From assembly GCA_024636475.1 (NCBI GenBank), contig JAGXHA010000007.1:1-64000 (forward strand): a DNA stretch of 64,000 nt, in the 5' to 3' direction. This document shows positions 18,716 through 28,020 of this stretch, in pieces. Each line of letters begins with the position of its first letter. The first letter of the stretch is position 1. The position numbers and the translations under genes were made by a program. The notes beneath the pieces are model-generated. The model made no database searches. It was not told where the DNA came from and worked only from the letters and a program-made list of their open reading frames with translations. Source of the DNA: Roseobacter sp. (GTDB lineage Bacteria; Pseudomonadota; Alphaproteobacteria; Rhodobacterales; Rhodobacteraceae).

Positions 18716-19996
18716 ATGGCCTTGGACACGAACATCGCGCAATATGACGCCCCGGAAAAAGACCTGTACGAGGTGGGTGAAATCCCGCCCATGGGATATG
18801 TGCCAAAACAAATGTACGCTTGGACAATCCGTCGCGAGCGTCACGGCAACCCCAATACTGCAATGCTGGAAGAAGTTGTGGATGTTCCAACGCTCGACAG
18901 CCATGAAGTGCTGGTTTTGGTGATGGCGGCGGGCGTTAACTACAACGGCGTTTGGGCCGCGTTGGGCAAGCCCATTAGCCCGTTTGACAGCCACAAACAA
19001 CCCTTTCACATTGCAGGCTCCGATGCATCGGGCATCGTCTGGGCGGTCGGTGACAAGGTGAAACGCTGGAAGGTTGGCGACGAGGTTGTCATCCATTGCA
19101 ACCAAGATGATGGCGATGACGAGCATTGTAATGGCGGCGATCCGATGTATTCGCCAAGCCAGCGCATCTGGGGATACGAGACGCCGGATGGGTCGTTTGC
19201 GCAGTTCACCAACGTGCAGGCACAGCAGTTGATGCCCCGCCCCAAACATCTGACATGGGAAGAGGCTGCGTGCTACACGCTGACATTGGCCACTGCATAC
19301 CGGATGCTTTTCGGGCACGAGCCGCATGATCTGAAGCCGGGTCAGAACGTTTTGGTTTGGGGTGCCTCGGGTGGTCTGGGGTCTTACGCGATCCAGCTGA
19401 TCAACACGGCCGGCGCGAACGCGATCGGCGTGATCTCGGACGAAAGCAAGCGAGATTTCGTGATGGATCTGGGGGCCAAGGGCGTCTTGAACCGCAAGGA
19501 CTTCAATTGCTGGGGCCAGATGCCGACCGTTAACACTCCCGAATATGCTGCATGGTTCAAAGAAGCGCGCAAGTTCGGTGCTGCGATCTGGGAGATCACT
19601 GGAAAGGGCGTTAACGTTGATATGGTGTTTGAACACCCGGGCGAGGCAACATTCCCGGTATCAACATTCGTGTGCAAAAAAGGCGGAATGGTCGTGATCT
19701 GTGCTGGCACGTCCGGCTTCAACCTGACCTTCGACGTGCGCTATATGTGGATGCACCAAAAGCGCTTGCAAGGCAGCCACTTTGCCCACCTTCAGCAGGC
19801 TTCTGCGGCCAATAAGCTAATGCTTGAGCGCCGTCTTGATCCTTGCATGTCCGAAGTGTTCACTTGGGCTGATCTGCCCGACGCGCACATGAAGATGCTC
19901 GCAAACGAGCACAAGCCGGGCAACATGTCAGTGCTTGTTCAGTCGCCGGTGACAGGTTTACGCACATTGGAAGACGCGCTCCACGCCAAGAAATAG
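18716..19996 (+). CDS. ccr: Crotonyl-CoA carboxylase/reductase
   Basis: A 426-residue MDR-family enzyme that reductively carboxylates crotonyl-CoA with NADPH and CO2 to ethylmalonyl-CoA, the defining step of the ethylmalonyl-CoA pathway. Visible features are the N-terminal EVGEIPPMGYVPKQMYAW, the NADPH-binding VLVWGASGGLGSYAIQL (about residue 218), NVDMVFEHPGEATFP and the C-terminal GNMSVLVQSP. The length matches Ccr rather than simple quinone reductases (about 330). The start is the ATG at 18716 with GGAG upstream. A hairpin terminator follows at 20025-20058. Confidence 0.95.
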   Translation: MALDTNIAQYDAPEKDLYEVGEIPPMGYVPKQMYAWTIRRERHGNPNTAMLEEVVDVPTLDSHEVLVLVMAAGVNYNGVWAALGKPISPFDSHKQPFHIAGSDASGIVWAVGDKVKRWKVGDEVVIHCNQDDGDDEHCNGGDPMYSPSQRIWGYETPDGSFAQFTNVQAQQLMPRPKHLTWEEAACYTLTLATAYRMLFGHEPHDLKPGQNVLVWGASGGLGSYAIQLINTAGANAIGVISDESKRDFVMDLGAKGVLNRKDFNCWGQMPTVNTPEYAAWFKEARKFGAAIWEITGKGVNVDMVFEHPGEATFPVSTFVCKKGGMVVICAGTSGFNLTFDVRYMWMHQKRLQGSHFAHLQQASAANKLMLERRLDPCMSEVFTWADLPDAHMKMLANEHKPGNMSVLVQSPVTGLRTLEDALHAKK

Positions 19997-20024
19997 GTTA
20001 ACAGTCTCCATTTAAGAAACAATC

Positions 20025-20058
20025 GCCCGCGAATCGGTTTTCCGTTTTGCGGGCTATT
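20025..20058 (+). terminator. Terminator after ccr
   Basis: GCCCGC (20025-20030) pairs with GCGGGC (20049-20054), followed by TATTTT. It lies 29 bases after the ccr stop. Confidence 0.65.
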
Positions 20059-20211
20059 TTCGTTTGAGGGCAGAGCTGCTTTTGAAACAATGGATTGATA
20101 TCAAACGGACCCGCTATAATTGGGGAGTTGGAAAAGGCGAATATGCGGAAAAATCAGCACCTGCTATGGTTGTATTAATCAATAATTAACCACAAAAGTG
20201 AGAGCCTGAAA

Positions 20212-20430
20212 ATGCAAAGTGACTGGATACTGGACGTTCTCACCGATCTCAAGACATTCGCGACAATCAATGGCTTCCCCGCTTTGGCGGAACAGTTGAA
20301 CGATACCGCGATCGTAGCATTGGCCGAGATATCCGCCCTTGAACAAAGGACTGGACGGAAATCGAATGGTAGTGATCTCTCTCAAGCTGGACCACATATT
20401 GGAGGCGCTGGAACAGGCCGCCACGCTTGA
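20212..20430 (+). CDS. Small conserved-looking protein upstream of luxR
   Basis: A 72-residue frame starting MQSDWILDVLTDLKTFATIN and continuing NGFPALAEQLNDTAIVALAE, with GAGAG before the ATG. The first 45 residues look like an amphipathic helical protein. The last 22 overlap the luxR start in another frame and are compositionally unlike the rest. Similar short ORFs are recalled upstream of LuxR genes in Rhodobacteraceae, without known function. It could be a translational leader or a partner peptide of LuxR. Confidence 0.6.
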   Translation: MQSDWILDVLTDLKTFATINGFPALAEQLNDTAIVALAEISALEQRTGRKSNGSDLSQAGPHIGGAGTGRHA

Positions 20431-21088
20431 AGGTCTTCAAACAGCCAGCGAAGCATTATGCGCGCATTATGAACTGGCTCATGTCGTCTATCATTGGGTT
20501 GATTCCGCAGGGGATCAATACGGCTGCGGCACCTATTCCGTGGCATGGCAGGAACGATACCTGGAGCAAAACTATCTGCGCACGGATCCGGTCGTTTCTG
20601 GATGCTATCAACGGTTTCATCCCGTCGATTGGAAGCGGCTGGATTGGAGCAGTAAGGCCGCGCGTGCCTTGCTGCTGGAAGCGATAGAATACGGGGTCGG
20701 CAACCAAGGTTTCACCGTCCCGATAAGAGGCCCGAACGGGCAGTTTGCCTTGTTTACGGTGAATAATAGATGCAGCGATTCTGAGTGGCAGGCGTTTACC
20801 GAAGCCAACCGCCGAGACCTCATTCTGATCGCGCATTACTTTAATCAAAAAGCGCTGGAGCTTGAGCCGGGGCGCACCCCCGAGACATCCCAGGCCTTAT
20901 CACCCAGAGAGATTGACGCGATGACATTGCTGGCAATCGGCTATAGCCGCGCTCAGGTTGCAAATACACTTTCAATTTCAGAGCATACATTGCGGGTGTA
21001 TATTGAAAGTGCGCGGTTCAAACTGGGGGCCTTGAACACGACCCACGCTGTCGCGCGTGCTTTAAGCCGAGGGCTGATTGTTGTTTAG
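20366..21088 (+). CDS. LuxR family quorum-sensing regulator
   Basis: A 240-residue protein with an N-terminal acyl-homoserine-lactone-binding domain (about 1-165) and a C-terminal LuxR helix-turn-helix (about 178-240). The first holds YLEQNYLRTDPVVSGC and PVDWKRL, covering the Tyr, Asp, Pro and Trp positions of the pocket. The second holds LSPREIDAMTLLAIGYSRAQ and ISEHTLRVYIESARFKLGA. The start is the ATG at 20366, overlapping the upstream small ORF by 65 bases. The adjacent luxI gene, same strand, 167 bases downstream, is its likely partner. Confidence 0.92.
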   Translation: MVVISLKLDHILEALEQAATLEGLQTASEALCAHYELAHVVYHWVDSAGDQYGCGTYSVAWQERYLEQNYLRTDPVVSGCYQRFHPVDWKRLDWSSKAARALLLEAIEYGVGNQGFTVPIRGPNGQFALFTVNNRCSDSEWQAFTEANRRDLILIAHYFNQKALELEPGRTPETSQALSPREIDAMTLLAIGYSRAQVANTLSISEHTLRVYIESARFKLGALNTTHAVARALSRGLIVV

Positions 21089-21098
21089 CGGCCGTTGT

Positions 21099-21114
21099 CG
21101 GGGGCCAGCCCCCG
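21099..21114 (+). terminator. Hairpin after luxR
   Basis: CGGGGG (21099-21104), loop CCAG, CCCCCG (21109-21114), followed by CCTTTC. It lies ten bases after the luxR stop and could separate luxR from luxI transcription. Confidence 0.55.
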
Positions 21115-21165
21115 CCTTTCAGGCTCCCCCGGGATTTTGATCCATTTGGAAGTAAATGTTGCGCA

Positions 21166-21188
21166 AATGGCCGTTAAGGCGGGCCATT
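21166..21188. promoter_or_regulatory. Inverted repeat AATGGCC-N9-GGCCATT before luxI
   Basis: A perfect seven-base inverted repeat lies 68-90 bases upstream of the luxI ATG. A wider CCATTT/AAATGG pair overlaps it on the left (21142-21170). Position fits a lux-box-like operator for control of luxI by the neighbouring LuxR, but the sequence does not match the classical lux box. Confidence 0.35.
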
Positions 21189-21255
21189 ACATCGGACGTC
21201 GTTAAGCAAGCCGCAGGTATCCCAGTCTCTAGAGAAATTGGGGGTGGGCAAGCGT

Positions 21256-21891
21256 ATGCTGAAATACATCTACGCAGATGCGTTGGGGTCACATGGAAAT
21301 TTAGGCCCAAGCATGTTTCGCGATAGAGCGGCGCAATTCAAAGATCGTTTGAAATGGAACGTCACGGTTGATGCGCAGGGTTTTGAAAAAGACGAATATG
21401 ACGATCTGAACCCCCTTTATGTCATCTGGGAGCGCCCCGACGGCTCGCATGGCGGATCAATGCGGTTTTTACCGACGACGGGGCGGACAATGGTAAATGA
21501 ACATTTCGCGGATCTTTTGGAGGGGCCGATTTGCAGCCCATTGATCTGGGAATGCACGAGATTTTGCCTGGCCCGGAAAGCCGAAGCGACAATTGCTGCT
21601 GCACTGATGCTGGGAGGGGGCGAGATCATGCAGAACTTTGGCGTCGCCCATTTCGCAGGGGTCTTTGATGCGCGGATGGTGCGGATCTACAGGATGATGG
21701 GGTCGTCGCCGGAAATACTTGGCAGTAACGGAGAGGGGCTTGCCCGGATCAGTGTCGGTTTGTGGAGCTTTGACAAAAAGGCGCAAGCACAAGTTGCTGC
21801 GCGCGCTGGCATATCCACGTTGCACTCACGAGAATGGTTTGATCAGAGTTTTGGTCTTAATGACACGATCAAGAGCGTGAATACCGCCTAA
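21256..21891 (+). CDS. luxI: Acyl-homoserine-lactone synthase
   Basis: A 211-residue LuxI family enzyme making N-acyl-homoserine lactone signals from SAM and acyl-ACP. Conserved family positions are seen in SMFRDRAAQFKDRLKWNV (Arg, Phe and Trp), FEKDEYDDLNPLYVIW (the Asp pair), GSMRFLPTTG (the Arg) and IWECTRFCL (the catalytic Glu and Arg). The start is the ATG at 21256; the frame extends a few codons upstream without a good start. The acyl chain length cannot be read from sequence. The helicase gene follows after 41 bases on the same strand. Confidence 0.92.
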   Translation: MLKYIYADALGSHGNLGPSMFRDRAAQFKDRLKWNVTVDAQGFEKDEYDDLNPLYVIWERPDGSHGGSMRFLPTTGRTMVNEHFADLLEGPICSPLIWECTRFCLARKAEATIAAALMLGGGEIMQNFGVAHFAGVFDARMVRIYRMMGSSPEILGSNGEGLARISVGLWSFDKKAQAQVAARAGISTLHSREWFDQSFGLNDTIKSVNTA

Positions 21892-21932
21892 CCCATCTGG
21901 CCCCCGGCGCGCCCCTGATTTAGGGTCGCGCC

Positions 21933-23471
21933 ATGAACACACCTGCCGTGATATATTCCGACGATCAAGCCGCCGCTTTTGACAGCGTGGCCGATATGCT
22001 GCGCCACGCGGGCGTTGATCTTGAGGACAGCCTGTTGATGCCACCGCCGGGCGGCAAAGATCAGGTGATGGCCGTGACCGGAAAGGCCGGATCAGGCAAG
22101 ACCCTGCTGCTGGCGGAGCTTTATAAAGCACTTCAGGCCGCAGGGGTCGAGATTGTGTCGGGGGATTACGAATCCCGCAAGCGCAAGGACAAGCGCACGC
22201 TGGCGATCTTGGCCCCGACCAACAAGGCGGCATCGGTTTTGCGTTTGCGTGGGGTGCCCGCGACCACGATCCACCGGATACTTTACACCCCCGTTTATGA
22301 TCCGGAATACGAGCATATCGCCGAATGGTTGGCGGGCAATGGCGACCGTCCGGTTATCGAGGGGATGAACGAGGTTTCGCTTGATCGGGCCTTTGCGTTT
22401 TATGCCAATAACAAGTCAATTCCCGGTGCTTTGGCAGCCGCGGGCCTGCGAGGCAGTGATTTTATCACGGGCTGGAAGCGGCGTGAGGAGCCTTTGGACA
22501 TCGGCTTTGTTGATGAAAGTTCGATGCTGGATGATAAGCAGTTCGAGGATCTGAAAGAGATTTTCCCGACCCTGCTGCTTTTTGGAGACCCGGCGCAGTT
22601 GGCCCCTGTCGGGCAATCGGGTACGATGGTGTTTGAAAAACTGCCAGCGGCGCGTGTCCTGAACCTAAGTCGTATTCACCGCCAGCAGGCGGATAACCCG
22701 ATCCTTGATCTGGCACATGCGTTGGCCGACCCCGAGCTGACCTTTGAGCAATTCGAGCGGATGATCGAAGCGGCTTCAAAGACGGATGATCGCGTCGTCT
22801 GGGGCCAACGGGTCGAGGTGGATTTGATGGCGCGCTCTCCGGTTTTGGTGTGGCGCAACGCAACGCGCATACGGCTGATCAATGCGTTTCGGGCCGTGCA
22901 CGGTGCGCCCGAAGATGCGCTGCTGGAAGGCGAGCCGTTGATCTGCGACGGGATCGAATTGCCCCTTAAGCATCGCAAAAAACGTCTTGATCTTGAGGCG
23001 CGCGGGCTGATCAAGGGCGCGCAGGTCATTTATCTGGGCAATGGGCGTAAACCGGGCTTCAGTCGGTTGCATGTGATGGGTGCCGAGGATCCGCAAATCT
23101 CTGCCGCATCGATTGTGAAGATTGAAAAACCCGATGAGGAAGAACCTTTCATTCCCTTTGCCGCGCGCATGGGGGCCACGTTTTTGCACGGCGCTGCCGT
23201 GACCATTCACAAGGCGCAGGGCAGCCAGTGGGACACGGTTCAGGTGTTCGCGCCTGATCTGTATGCAGCGGCCCGCATGGGGCGATCTGAGGCGGGGCAA
23301 CCCTTGTGGAAGCGGTTGGCTTATGTGGCGATCACGCGGGCACAAGAGCGCCTGATCTGGGTGGTGCGCAACCGCTTGTCGAAACCGACGGGCATGCTGC
23401 AGGTAGATGACCTGCGCGCGACCCGTGTGGCACCGCTAAGCCTGGCGGTGCAGACGGAGGAAGAGATATGA
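21933..23471 (+). CDS. RecD-like ATP-dependent helicase
   Basis: A 512-residue superfamily 1 helicase. Walker A is in VTGKAGSGKTLLLAEL (about residue 50), motif Ia APTNKAASVL, the DE box GFVDESSMLD, motif III LFGDPAQLAPVG, and the UvrD-type C-terminus AAVTIHKAQGSQWDTV and YVAITRAQERLIWV. This is the AAA_30 plus UvrD_C_2 layout found in RecD-like single-chain helicases, shorter than RecD2. It is not accompanied by recB or recC, so it works alone or with other partners. Its stop overlaps the SDR start (ATGA). Confidence 0.88.
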   Translation: MNTPAVIYSDDQAAAFDSVADMLRHAGVDLEDSLLMPPPGGKDQVMAVTGKAGSGKTLLLAELYKALQAAGVEIVSGDYESRKRKDKRTLAILAPTNKAASVLRLRGVPATTIHRILYTPVYDPEYEHIAEWLAGNGDRPVIEGMNEVSLDRAFAFYANNKSIPGALAAAGLRGSDFITGWKRREEPLDIGFVDESSMLDDKQFEDLKEIFPTLLLFGDPAQLAPVGQSGTMVFEKLPAARVLNLSRIHRQQADNPILDLAHALADPELTFEQFERMIEAASKTDDRVVWGQRVEVDLMARSPVLVWRNATRIRLINAFRAVHGAPEDALLEGEPLICDGIELPLKHRKKRLDLEARGLIKGAQVIYLGNGRKPGFSRLHVMGAEDPQISAASIVKIEKPDEEEPFIPFAARMGATFLHGAAVTIHKAQGSQWDTVQVFAPDLYAAARMGRSEAGQPLWKRLAYVAITRAQERLIWVVRNRLSKPTGMLQVDDLRATRVAPLSLAVQTEEEI

Positions 23472-24166
23472 AAAGCATTCTGATTACGGGTGCCAGTTCT
23501 GGTATAGGATATGCGACAGCACAGCTTTTCCTAAAGGAGGGCTGGCGCGTGGGGTTGGTCGCGCGGCGTGCGGATCGATTGAACGCATTGGCTGAAGCGT
23601 ATCCGAACGGGGTAGCTTTGCCTGCGGATGTCACCGACGCAAAGGCGATGCGCCAAGCGTTTGAGACATTTGGACATATCGACGTTTTGTTCAACAATGC
23701 CGGATTATTTGGCACCTCGGGACCGATTGATGAGATCGCGCTAGAGGTCTGGACTGAAGTCATGCAAGTTAATATCAACGGTATGTTTATTGCCGCACAA
23801 CTCGCGTTCGAGCAAATGCGCAAGCAACATGAAGGTGGACGGATCATCAACAACGGTTCGCTGTCAGCCTATGTGCCACGTCCCGGATCTGTCTGCTACA
23901 CGATGAGCAAGCATGCCGTGACAGGCCTGACCAAGACGCTCTCGCTTGATGGGCGCCCCTACAATATCGCTTGCGGTCAGATCGACATTGGCAACGCTGA
24001 AAGCGAACTGGTGGCCGGACTGAAAGCTGCTAATCCTCAGATGGATACAATGGACGTCAAACATGCAGCAACGTCTGTGTTGCATATGGCGCAGATGCCA
24101 GCGCAGGCGAATGTGCAGTTCATGACCGTGATGGCGACCAAAATGCCTTATATCGGGCGTGGCTAG
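23468..24166 (+). CDS. Short-chain dehydrogenase/reductase
   Basis: A 232-residue SDR. The cofactor motif GASSGIG is near the N-terminus (residues 8-14), NNAG follows (about 76), and the catalytic Ser in NGSLSAYVP and Tyr-x3-Lys in YTMSK are present. The Arg-rich loop after the first motif (VARRADR) suggests NADP preference. The substrate is unknown. It is translationally coupled to the helicase by a four-base overlap and converges on the TIGR02186 gene with another four-base overlap. Confidence 0.9.
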   Translation: MKSILITGASSGIGYATAQLFLKEGWRVGLVARRADRLNALAEAYPNGVALPADVTDAKAMRQAFETFGHIDVLFNNAGLFGTSGPIDEIALEVWTEVMQVNINGMFIAAQLAFEQMRKQHEGGRIINNGSLSAYVPRPGSVCYTMSKHAVTGLTKTLSLDGRPYNIACGQIDIGNAESELVAGLKAANPQMDTMDVKHAATSVLHMAQMPAQANVQFMTVMATKMPYIGRG

Positions 24167-24933
24167 CGGCGGATCAGGCCGAAAGCAGCCGAGGCAAGCC
24201 AGCCTGCACTAATTGCGATGGCCAGCGACAATAGGCCATAGATCAGCGACTGTTCGCGCGACAGGTTATACAGCCAGCGTTCCAGCCCCACCTTGCGCAC
24301 ATCAATCAACGTCTCGTATTGCGCGACCACTTCGCCACCACGCGTCAGGAAAATGCGTGTGTTATAACGCCCTTCAACCAAGGCCGCAGGCAATTGGACC
24401 GTTGCGCGGAACAGTGTTTGCTGGTCAACGGTCACCCCGTCCTCGTCCAGCTGGTATTGGTCGGCTCTGGTGCGGATACGGATCAGCGCTTCGGTGAAGG
24501 CGGCAGAATCCATGACCTCCATCGGTGCACCAACGGATCTGATCGCGCGCGGAATGGAAATCTTGTAGCGCAAATCTTCGACACGGCTTAGCACTTCATG
24601 GATGGGGCCACTGGTGGCAACTGCGTAAAAGCTGGGTGCTCTGTCCACTTCGACTGAATCTGTATTCACCCAGATACCGAACTTTCTTTCCTTGCGCCTG
24701 ACTACAACCGCCTTGGAGGGGCCAGAGACGGTGACAACAACGGCGAGTTCGGGGCCTTCCGGGATTGGCGTTTCGCGTTTCACGGCTCCGAAAATGATGA
24801 TTTCAGAACCGTTAAAGTTGGTCGAAATCGACACTTCTGTCTGGTTCAAACCCAAAACGATATCTTCTTCTGCCTGCACAGGGGCGACCAGCGCAAAACA
24901 GGCAAGCAATATTACAAACACCCGTCCCATCAT
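24163..24933 (-). CDS. TIGR02186 family membrane-anchored protein
   Basis: A 256-residue protein with a signal peptide (cut after VQA, residue 21), a beta-rich periplasmic body starting EEDIVLGLNQTEVSISTNF, and a C-terminal membrane helix (SLAIAISAGWLASAAFGL). This is the alphaproteobacterial TIGR02186 family, of unknown function, which is regularly encoded next to a TauE/SafE transporter. That is the case here: its ATG overlaps the transporter stop by four bases. The two probably form one export unit. Confidence 0.85.
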   Translation of the reverse strand: MMGRVFVILLACFALVAPVQAEEDIVLGLNQTEVSISTNFNGSEIIIFGAVKRETPIPEGPELAVVVTVSGPSKAVVVRRKERKFGIWVNTDSVEVDRAPSFYAVATSGPIHEVLSRVEDLRYKISIPRAIRSVGAPMEVMDSAAFTEALIRIRTRADQYQLDEDGVTVDQQTLFRATVQLPAALVEGRYNTRIFLTRGGEVVAQYETLIDVRKVGLERWLYNLSREQSLIYGLLSLAIAISAGWLASAAFGLIRR

Positions 24934-25838
24934 GACGAGAAACCGATTGAATAAAGCTCGGAGGGTTGCAGCAAAAGGTCGAGCGCCAGCTTGCCGCAGA
25001 CAATAAGAACAAGAAGGGCCAGCAGGATGCGCAGCTGTTCTGCCTTCAGCTTGGTGCCAAGTGTGGTGCCGAATTGTGCGCCCACAACACCGCCAACCAA
25101 AAGCAAAACCGCTAAAACAATATCAACCGTATAGTTGGTTGTGGCGTGCAACAACGTGGTGAACGCGGTCACAAATAAAATCTGGAAAAGCGATGTTCCA
25201 ACCACAACTTTCGTCGGCATGCCCAACAGATAGATCATTGCAGGCACCATGATAAACCCGCCACCAACGCCCATGATCGCGGCCAACAGGCCCACAAATG
25301 CCCCGACCAACAGCGGTGGAATGACCGAGATATACAGCCCCGTCACCCGAAACCGCATCTTGAAAGGTAGCTTGTGAATCCACGTATGCTTTTTGCGAGG
25401 TTGCCGCTTGCCCGACCGGGTTTTATAAAGTGCGTTCAGCGATTCAATGAACATCAACGCGCCGATGATCCCCAGAAAGATCACGTAGCAAAGATTGACC
25501 AGCAGATCGACTTGGCCTAGCGATTTCAGGTAGTTAAAGATGCTGACGCCGCCCGCAGCGCCGACCAGCCCCCCGATCAGAAGAACGCTCCCCATCCTTA
25601 GATCAACAGTTTTCCGCTTTAGATGCGCCAGCAACGCCGAGAAAGATGACGCGACGATCTGATTTGCGCCTGTGGCGACAGCCACGGCAGGGGGGATGCC
25701 GATAAAGAACAAAAGCGGCGTGATCAGGAAGCCGCCGCCGACACCAAACATACCAGACAGGATGCCCACGATACCACCCAAGCCCAAAAGCAGGAACGCG
25801 TTGACCGAAATCTCGGCAATGGGCAGGTATATTTGCAT
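24930..25838 (-). CDS. TauE/SafE family sulfite exporter-type transporter
   Basis: A 302-residue membrane protein with eight predicted helices and the duplicated Gly-rich motif (GMFGVGGGFLITPLL near residue 30; AIMGVGGGFIMVPAM near residue 190). A basic cytosolic loop (KRQPRKKH) separates the halves. This TauE type, coupled to TIGR02186, is thought to export sulfite or related sulfur compounds, but the substrate has not been shown. It is first in a two-gene operon. Confidence 0.88.
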   Translation of the reverse strand: MQIYLPIAEISVNAFLLLGLGGIVGILSGMFGVGGGFLITPLLFFIGIPPAVAVATGANQIVASSFSALLAHLKRKTVDLRMGSVLLIGGLVGAAGGVSIFNYLKSLGQVDLLVNLCYVIFLGIIGALMFIESLNALYKTRSGKRQPRKKHTWIHKLPFKMRFRVTGLYISVIPPLLVGAFVGLLAAIMGVGGGFIMVPAMIYLLGMPTKVVVGTSLFQILFVTAFTTLLHATTNYTVDIVLAVLLLVGGVVGAQFGTTLGTKLKAEQLRILLALLVLIVCGKLALDLLLQPSELYSIGFSS

Positions 25839-25920
25839 GAATGCTGTTATCCTGAATCGTTGGCCAAAATCAATTGTGGATGCTGCGCCCCGGAAAACTT
25901 TTCCGTCAACCTAGCAACGC

Positions 25921-26889
25921 CTAGCGTTCTTTCACGTAGGGCTCACCGCCTGCACGTGGTGGAATTGCCTTGCCGACAAACCCTGCAAGGATGATCACCG
26001 TCATCACGTAAGGCAATGCGCCCAGCAATTGGCCCTGCACTTTAATGCCGATCAATGCCTCGATCACGTCTGGGCGCGTTTCAAGCGCGCCAAACAGACC
26101 GAATAACAGTGTTGCCCACAACGCGTACCAAGGGCGCCATTTGGCAAAGATCAACGCTGCCAGAGCAATATAACCACGCCCGGCAGACATATCCTTGATG
26201 AAACCGGCCTGAAGCGCAGTGCTAAGATATGCGCCAGCGACACCGCATAATACGCCGCAAATGCACACGGCGGAATAGCGCAGACCAATGACGGACACGC
26301 CCGCGGTATCGACCGCAGCAGGGTTTTCGCCAACGGCACGCAGGCGCAGGCCAAACCGCGTCCGGTAAAGGATCCACCAGGTCAGGGGGACGGCGGCAAA
26401 GGCCATGTAAACAAGGATTGAATGGCCTGAAATCAACTCGGCATAAAGTGGGCCGATAAAGGGCAAAGGTTCAATTTGATCTGCGAAAGGCAGGGTGATC
26501 GGGTTGAACCTCGCACCGCCAATCAGCGACGGGGTACGCCCGCCTTGCTGAAACCAGCTTTGCGCAATCAGAACGGTCAGGCCGGCCGCGAGAAAGTTGA
26601 TCGCCACGCCCGAGATCAGCTGATTGCCGCGAAAGGTAATCGACGCAAGACCGTGCAGCAGGCTTAACGCAAGTGATGCGGCAATACCCGCGAGCAAGCC
26701 CAGCCAGACATTGCCCGTGATCGCAGCAATCGCAGCCGAGAAGAACGCAGCCGCCAGCATCTTGCCATCAAGCCCGATATCAAAAATGCCCGCGCGTTCA
26801 GAAAACAGACCTGCAAGGCAGGCCAGCAGCAATGGGGTGGCAAGGCGGACCGTACTGTCGAGCAGCTGAATGAGCGTCAGATAATCCAT
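25921..26889 (-). CDS. Nucleoside-type ABC transporter permease (second)
   Basis: A 322-residue inner-membrane permease of the branched-chain-amino-acid/nucleoside group (BPD_transp_2), with about nine helices. The segment RAVGENPAAVDTAGVSVIGL is the typical cytosolic coupling loop. It is last in a four-gene operon with a second permease, a double ATPase and a BMP-type binding protein, the arrangement of the PnrA/Nup nucleoside importers. Its start overlaps the stop of the preceding permease by one base. Confidence 0.88.
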   Translation of the reverse strand: MDYLTLIQLLDSTVRLATPLLLACLAGLFSERAGIFDIGLDGKMLAAAFFSAAIAAITGNVWLGLLAGIAASLALSLLHGLASITFRGNQLISGVAINFLAAGLTVLIAQSWFQQGGRTPSLIGGARFNPITLPFADQIEPLPFIGPLYAELISGHSILVYMAFAAVPLTWWILYRTRFGLRLRAVGENPAAVDTAGVSVIGLRYSAVCICGVLCGVAGAYLSTALQAGFIKDMSAGRGYIALAALIFAKWRPWYALWATLLFGLFGALETRPDVIEALIGIKVQGQLLGALPYVMTVIILAGFVGKAIPPRAGGEPYVKER

Positions 26890-28019
26890 TATTCCGCTGG
26901 CTCCACCGGTTTGCGTTCGGGCTTTGGCGGGCGCAGGCTGCGCACAGTCAGGAATATCTTTTCAAGCGGCATCCGGACCATGTTGTCGAGCGCACCGGTG
27001 AACAAGATCACCAGCGCCTGAATGACCACGATCAATTCGCGCGGGATCGTCGTCCAAAGCGCCAGCTCCGCCCCGCCCTGATAAAGAAACCCGAACAGGA
27101 TCGCGGCAAGGAACACGCCCAAAGGATGGCTGCGCCCCATCAAAGCGACCGCAATGCCGATAAACCCGGCACCCTCGGTTGCGTTAAGCACCAGCCTTTC
27201 GGCCTCTCCCATGACGTTGTTGATCGCCATCATCCCCGCCAGCGCACCCGATATGGTCATGGCGATCATGGTGATCTTGAAAGGAGAGATGCCAGCGTAT
27301 TTCGCAGCCGATTCCGAATGGCCGTAAGCCCGGATTTCGTAGCCTAAACGCGTGCGCCAGATCAGGACCCAAAGGAAGATACAGGCAGCAATGGCGACAA
27401 GCAGCGAGATGTTTGCAGGGGCTGCTTTTGAGAAATTGATGCCAATCGGTGCCAGCATGTCGTGCAGTGTCGGGAGCTTTGTCGCATCGGGAAACCGCGC
27501 CGTGGCCGGATCCATACTGCCTGCGGGACGCATCAGATTAACAAGGGTGTAGTTTAACACAGCCGCGGCGATAAAGTTGAACATGATCGTCGTGATAACA
27601 ATATGGCTGCCACGCTTGGCTTGTAAAAACGCCGGGATCGCCGCCCAGGTCGCCCCAAAGATGGCGGCCATCGTCGTCGCCCCCAGCAGGGCCAAAGACC
27701 AGTGCGGCCATGGGATGTACAGACATGCCAACGCGACACCAAGGCCGCCCAGCATCGCCTGACCTTCGCCACCGATATTGAAAAGCCGCGCATGAAACGC
27801 GATGGCGACGCAGAGGCCCGTAAACATGAAATTCGTTGCGTAATAAAGCGTATAGCCCCAGCCATAGGTGCTTCCCAACGCGCCGCTGATCATCAGTTTG
27901 ACAGCCGCCACCGGGTCCTCGCCGATGCCCAAAATCACCAGCGCCGACAAGATCGCGGCCAGCAAGAGCGAGATAAGCGGCACAAGGACGACTTCGGCCC
28001 ATTTTGGCATCACGTCCAT
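26889..28019 (-). CDS. Nucleoside-type ABC transporter permease (first)
   Basis: A 376-residue inner-membrane permease, family BPD_transp_2, with about nine or ten helices and the coupling loop RAYGHSESAAKYAGI. It is longer than its partner at 25921-26889, as usual for the YufP/YufQ-type pair. It begins one base after the ATPase stop, in the same operon. The likely substrate class is purine nucleosides, inferred from the BMP-type binding protein. Confidence 0.88.
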   Translation of the reverse strand: MDVMPKWAEVVLVPLISLLLAAILSALVILGIGEDPVAAVKLMISGALGSTYGWGYTLYYATNFMFTGLCVAIAFHARLFNIGGEGQAMLGGLGVALACLYIPWPHWSLALLGATTMAAIFGATWAAIPAFLQAKRGSHIVITTIMFNFIAAAVLNYTLVNLMRPAGSMDPATARFPDATKLPTLHDMLAPIGINFSKAAPANISLLVAIAACIFLWVLIWRTRLGYEIRAYGHSESAAKYAGISPFKITMIAMTISGALAGMMAINNVMGEAERLVLNATEGAGFIGIAVALMGRSHPLGVFLAAILFGFLYQGGAELALWTTIPRELIVVIQALVILFTGALDNMVRMPLEKIFLTVRSLRPPKPERKPVEPAE

Positions 28020-28020
28020 T

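Noticed and set aside
20091..20104. TTGATATCAA near the small ORF before luxR as an FNR site
   Set aside because: The two half-sites abut without the four-base spacer that FNR and FnrL need.
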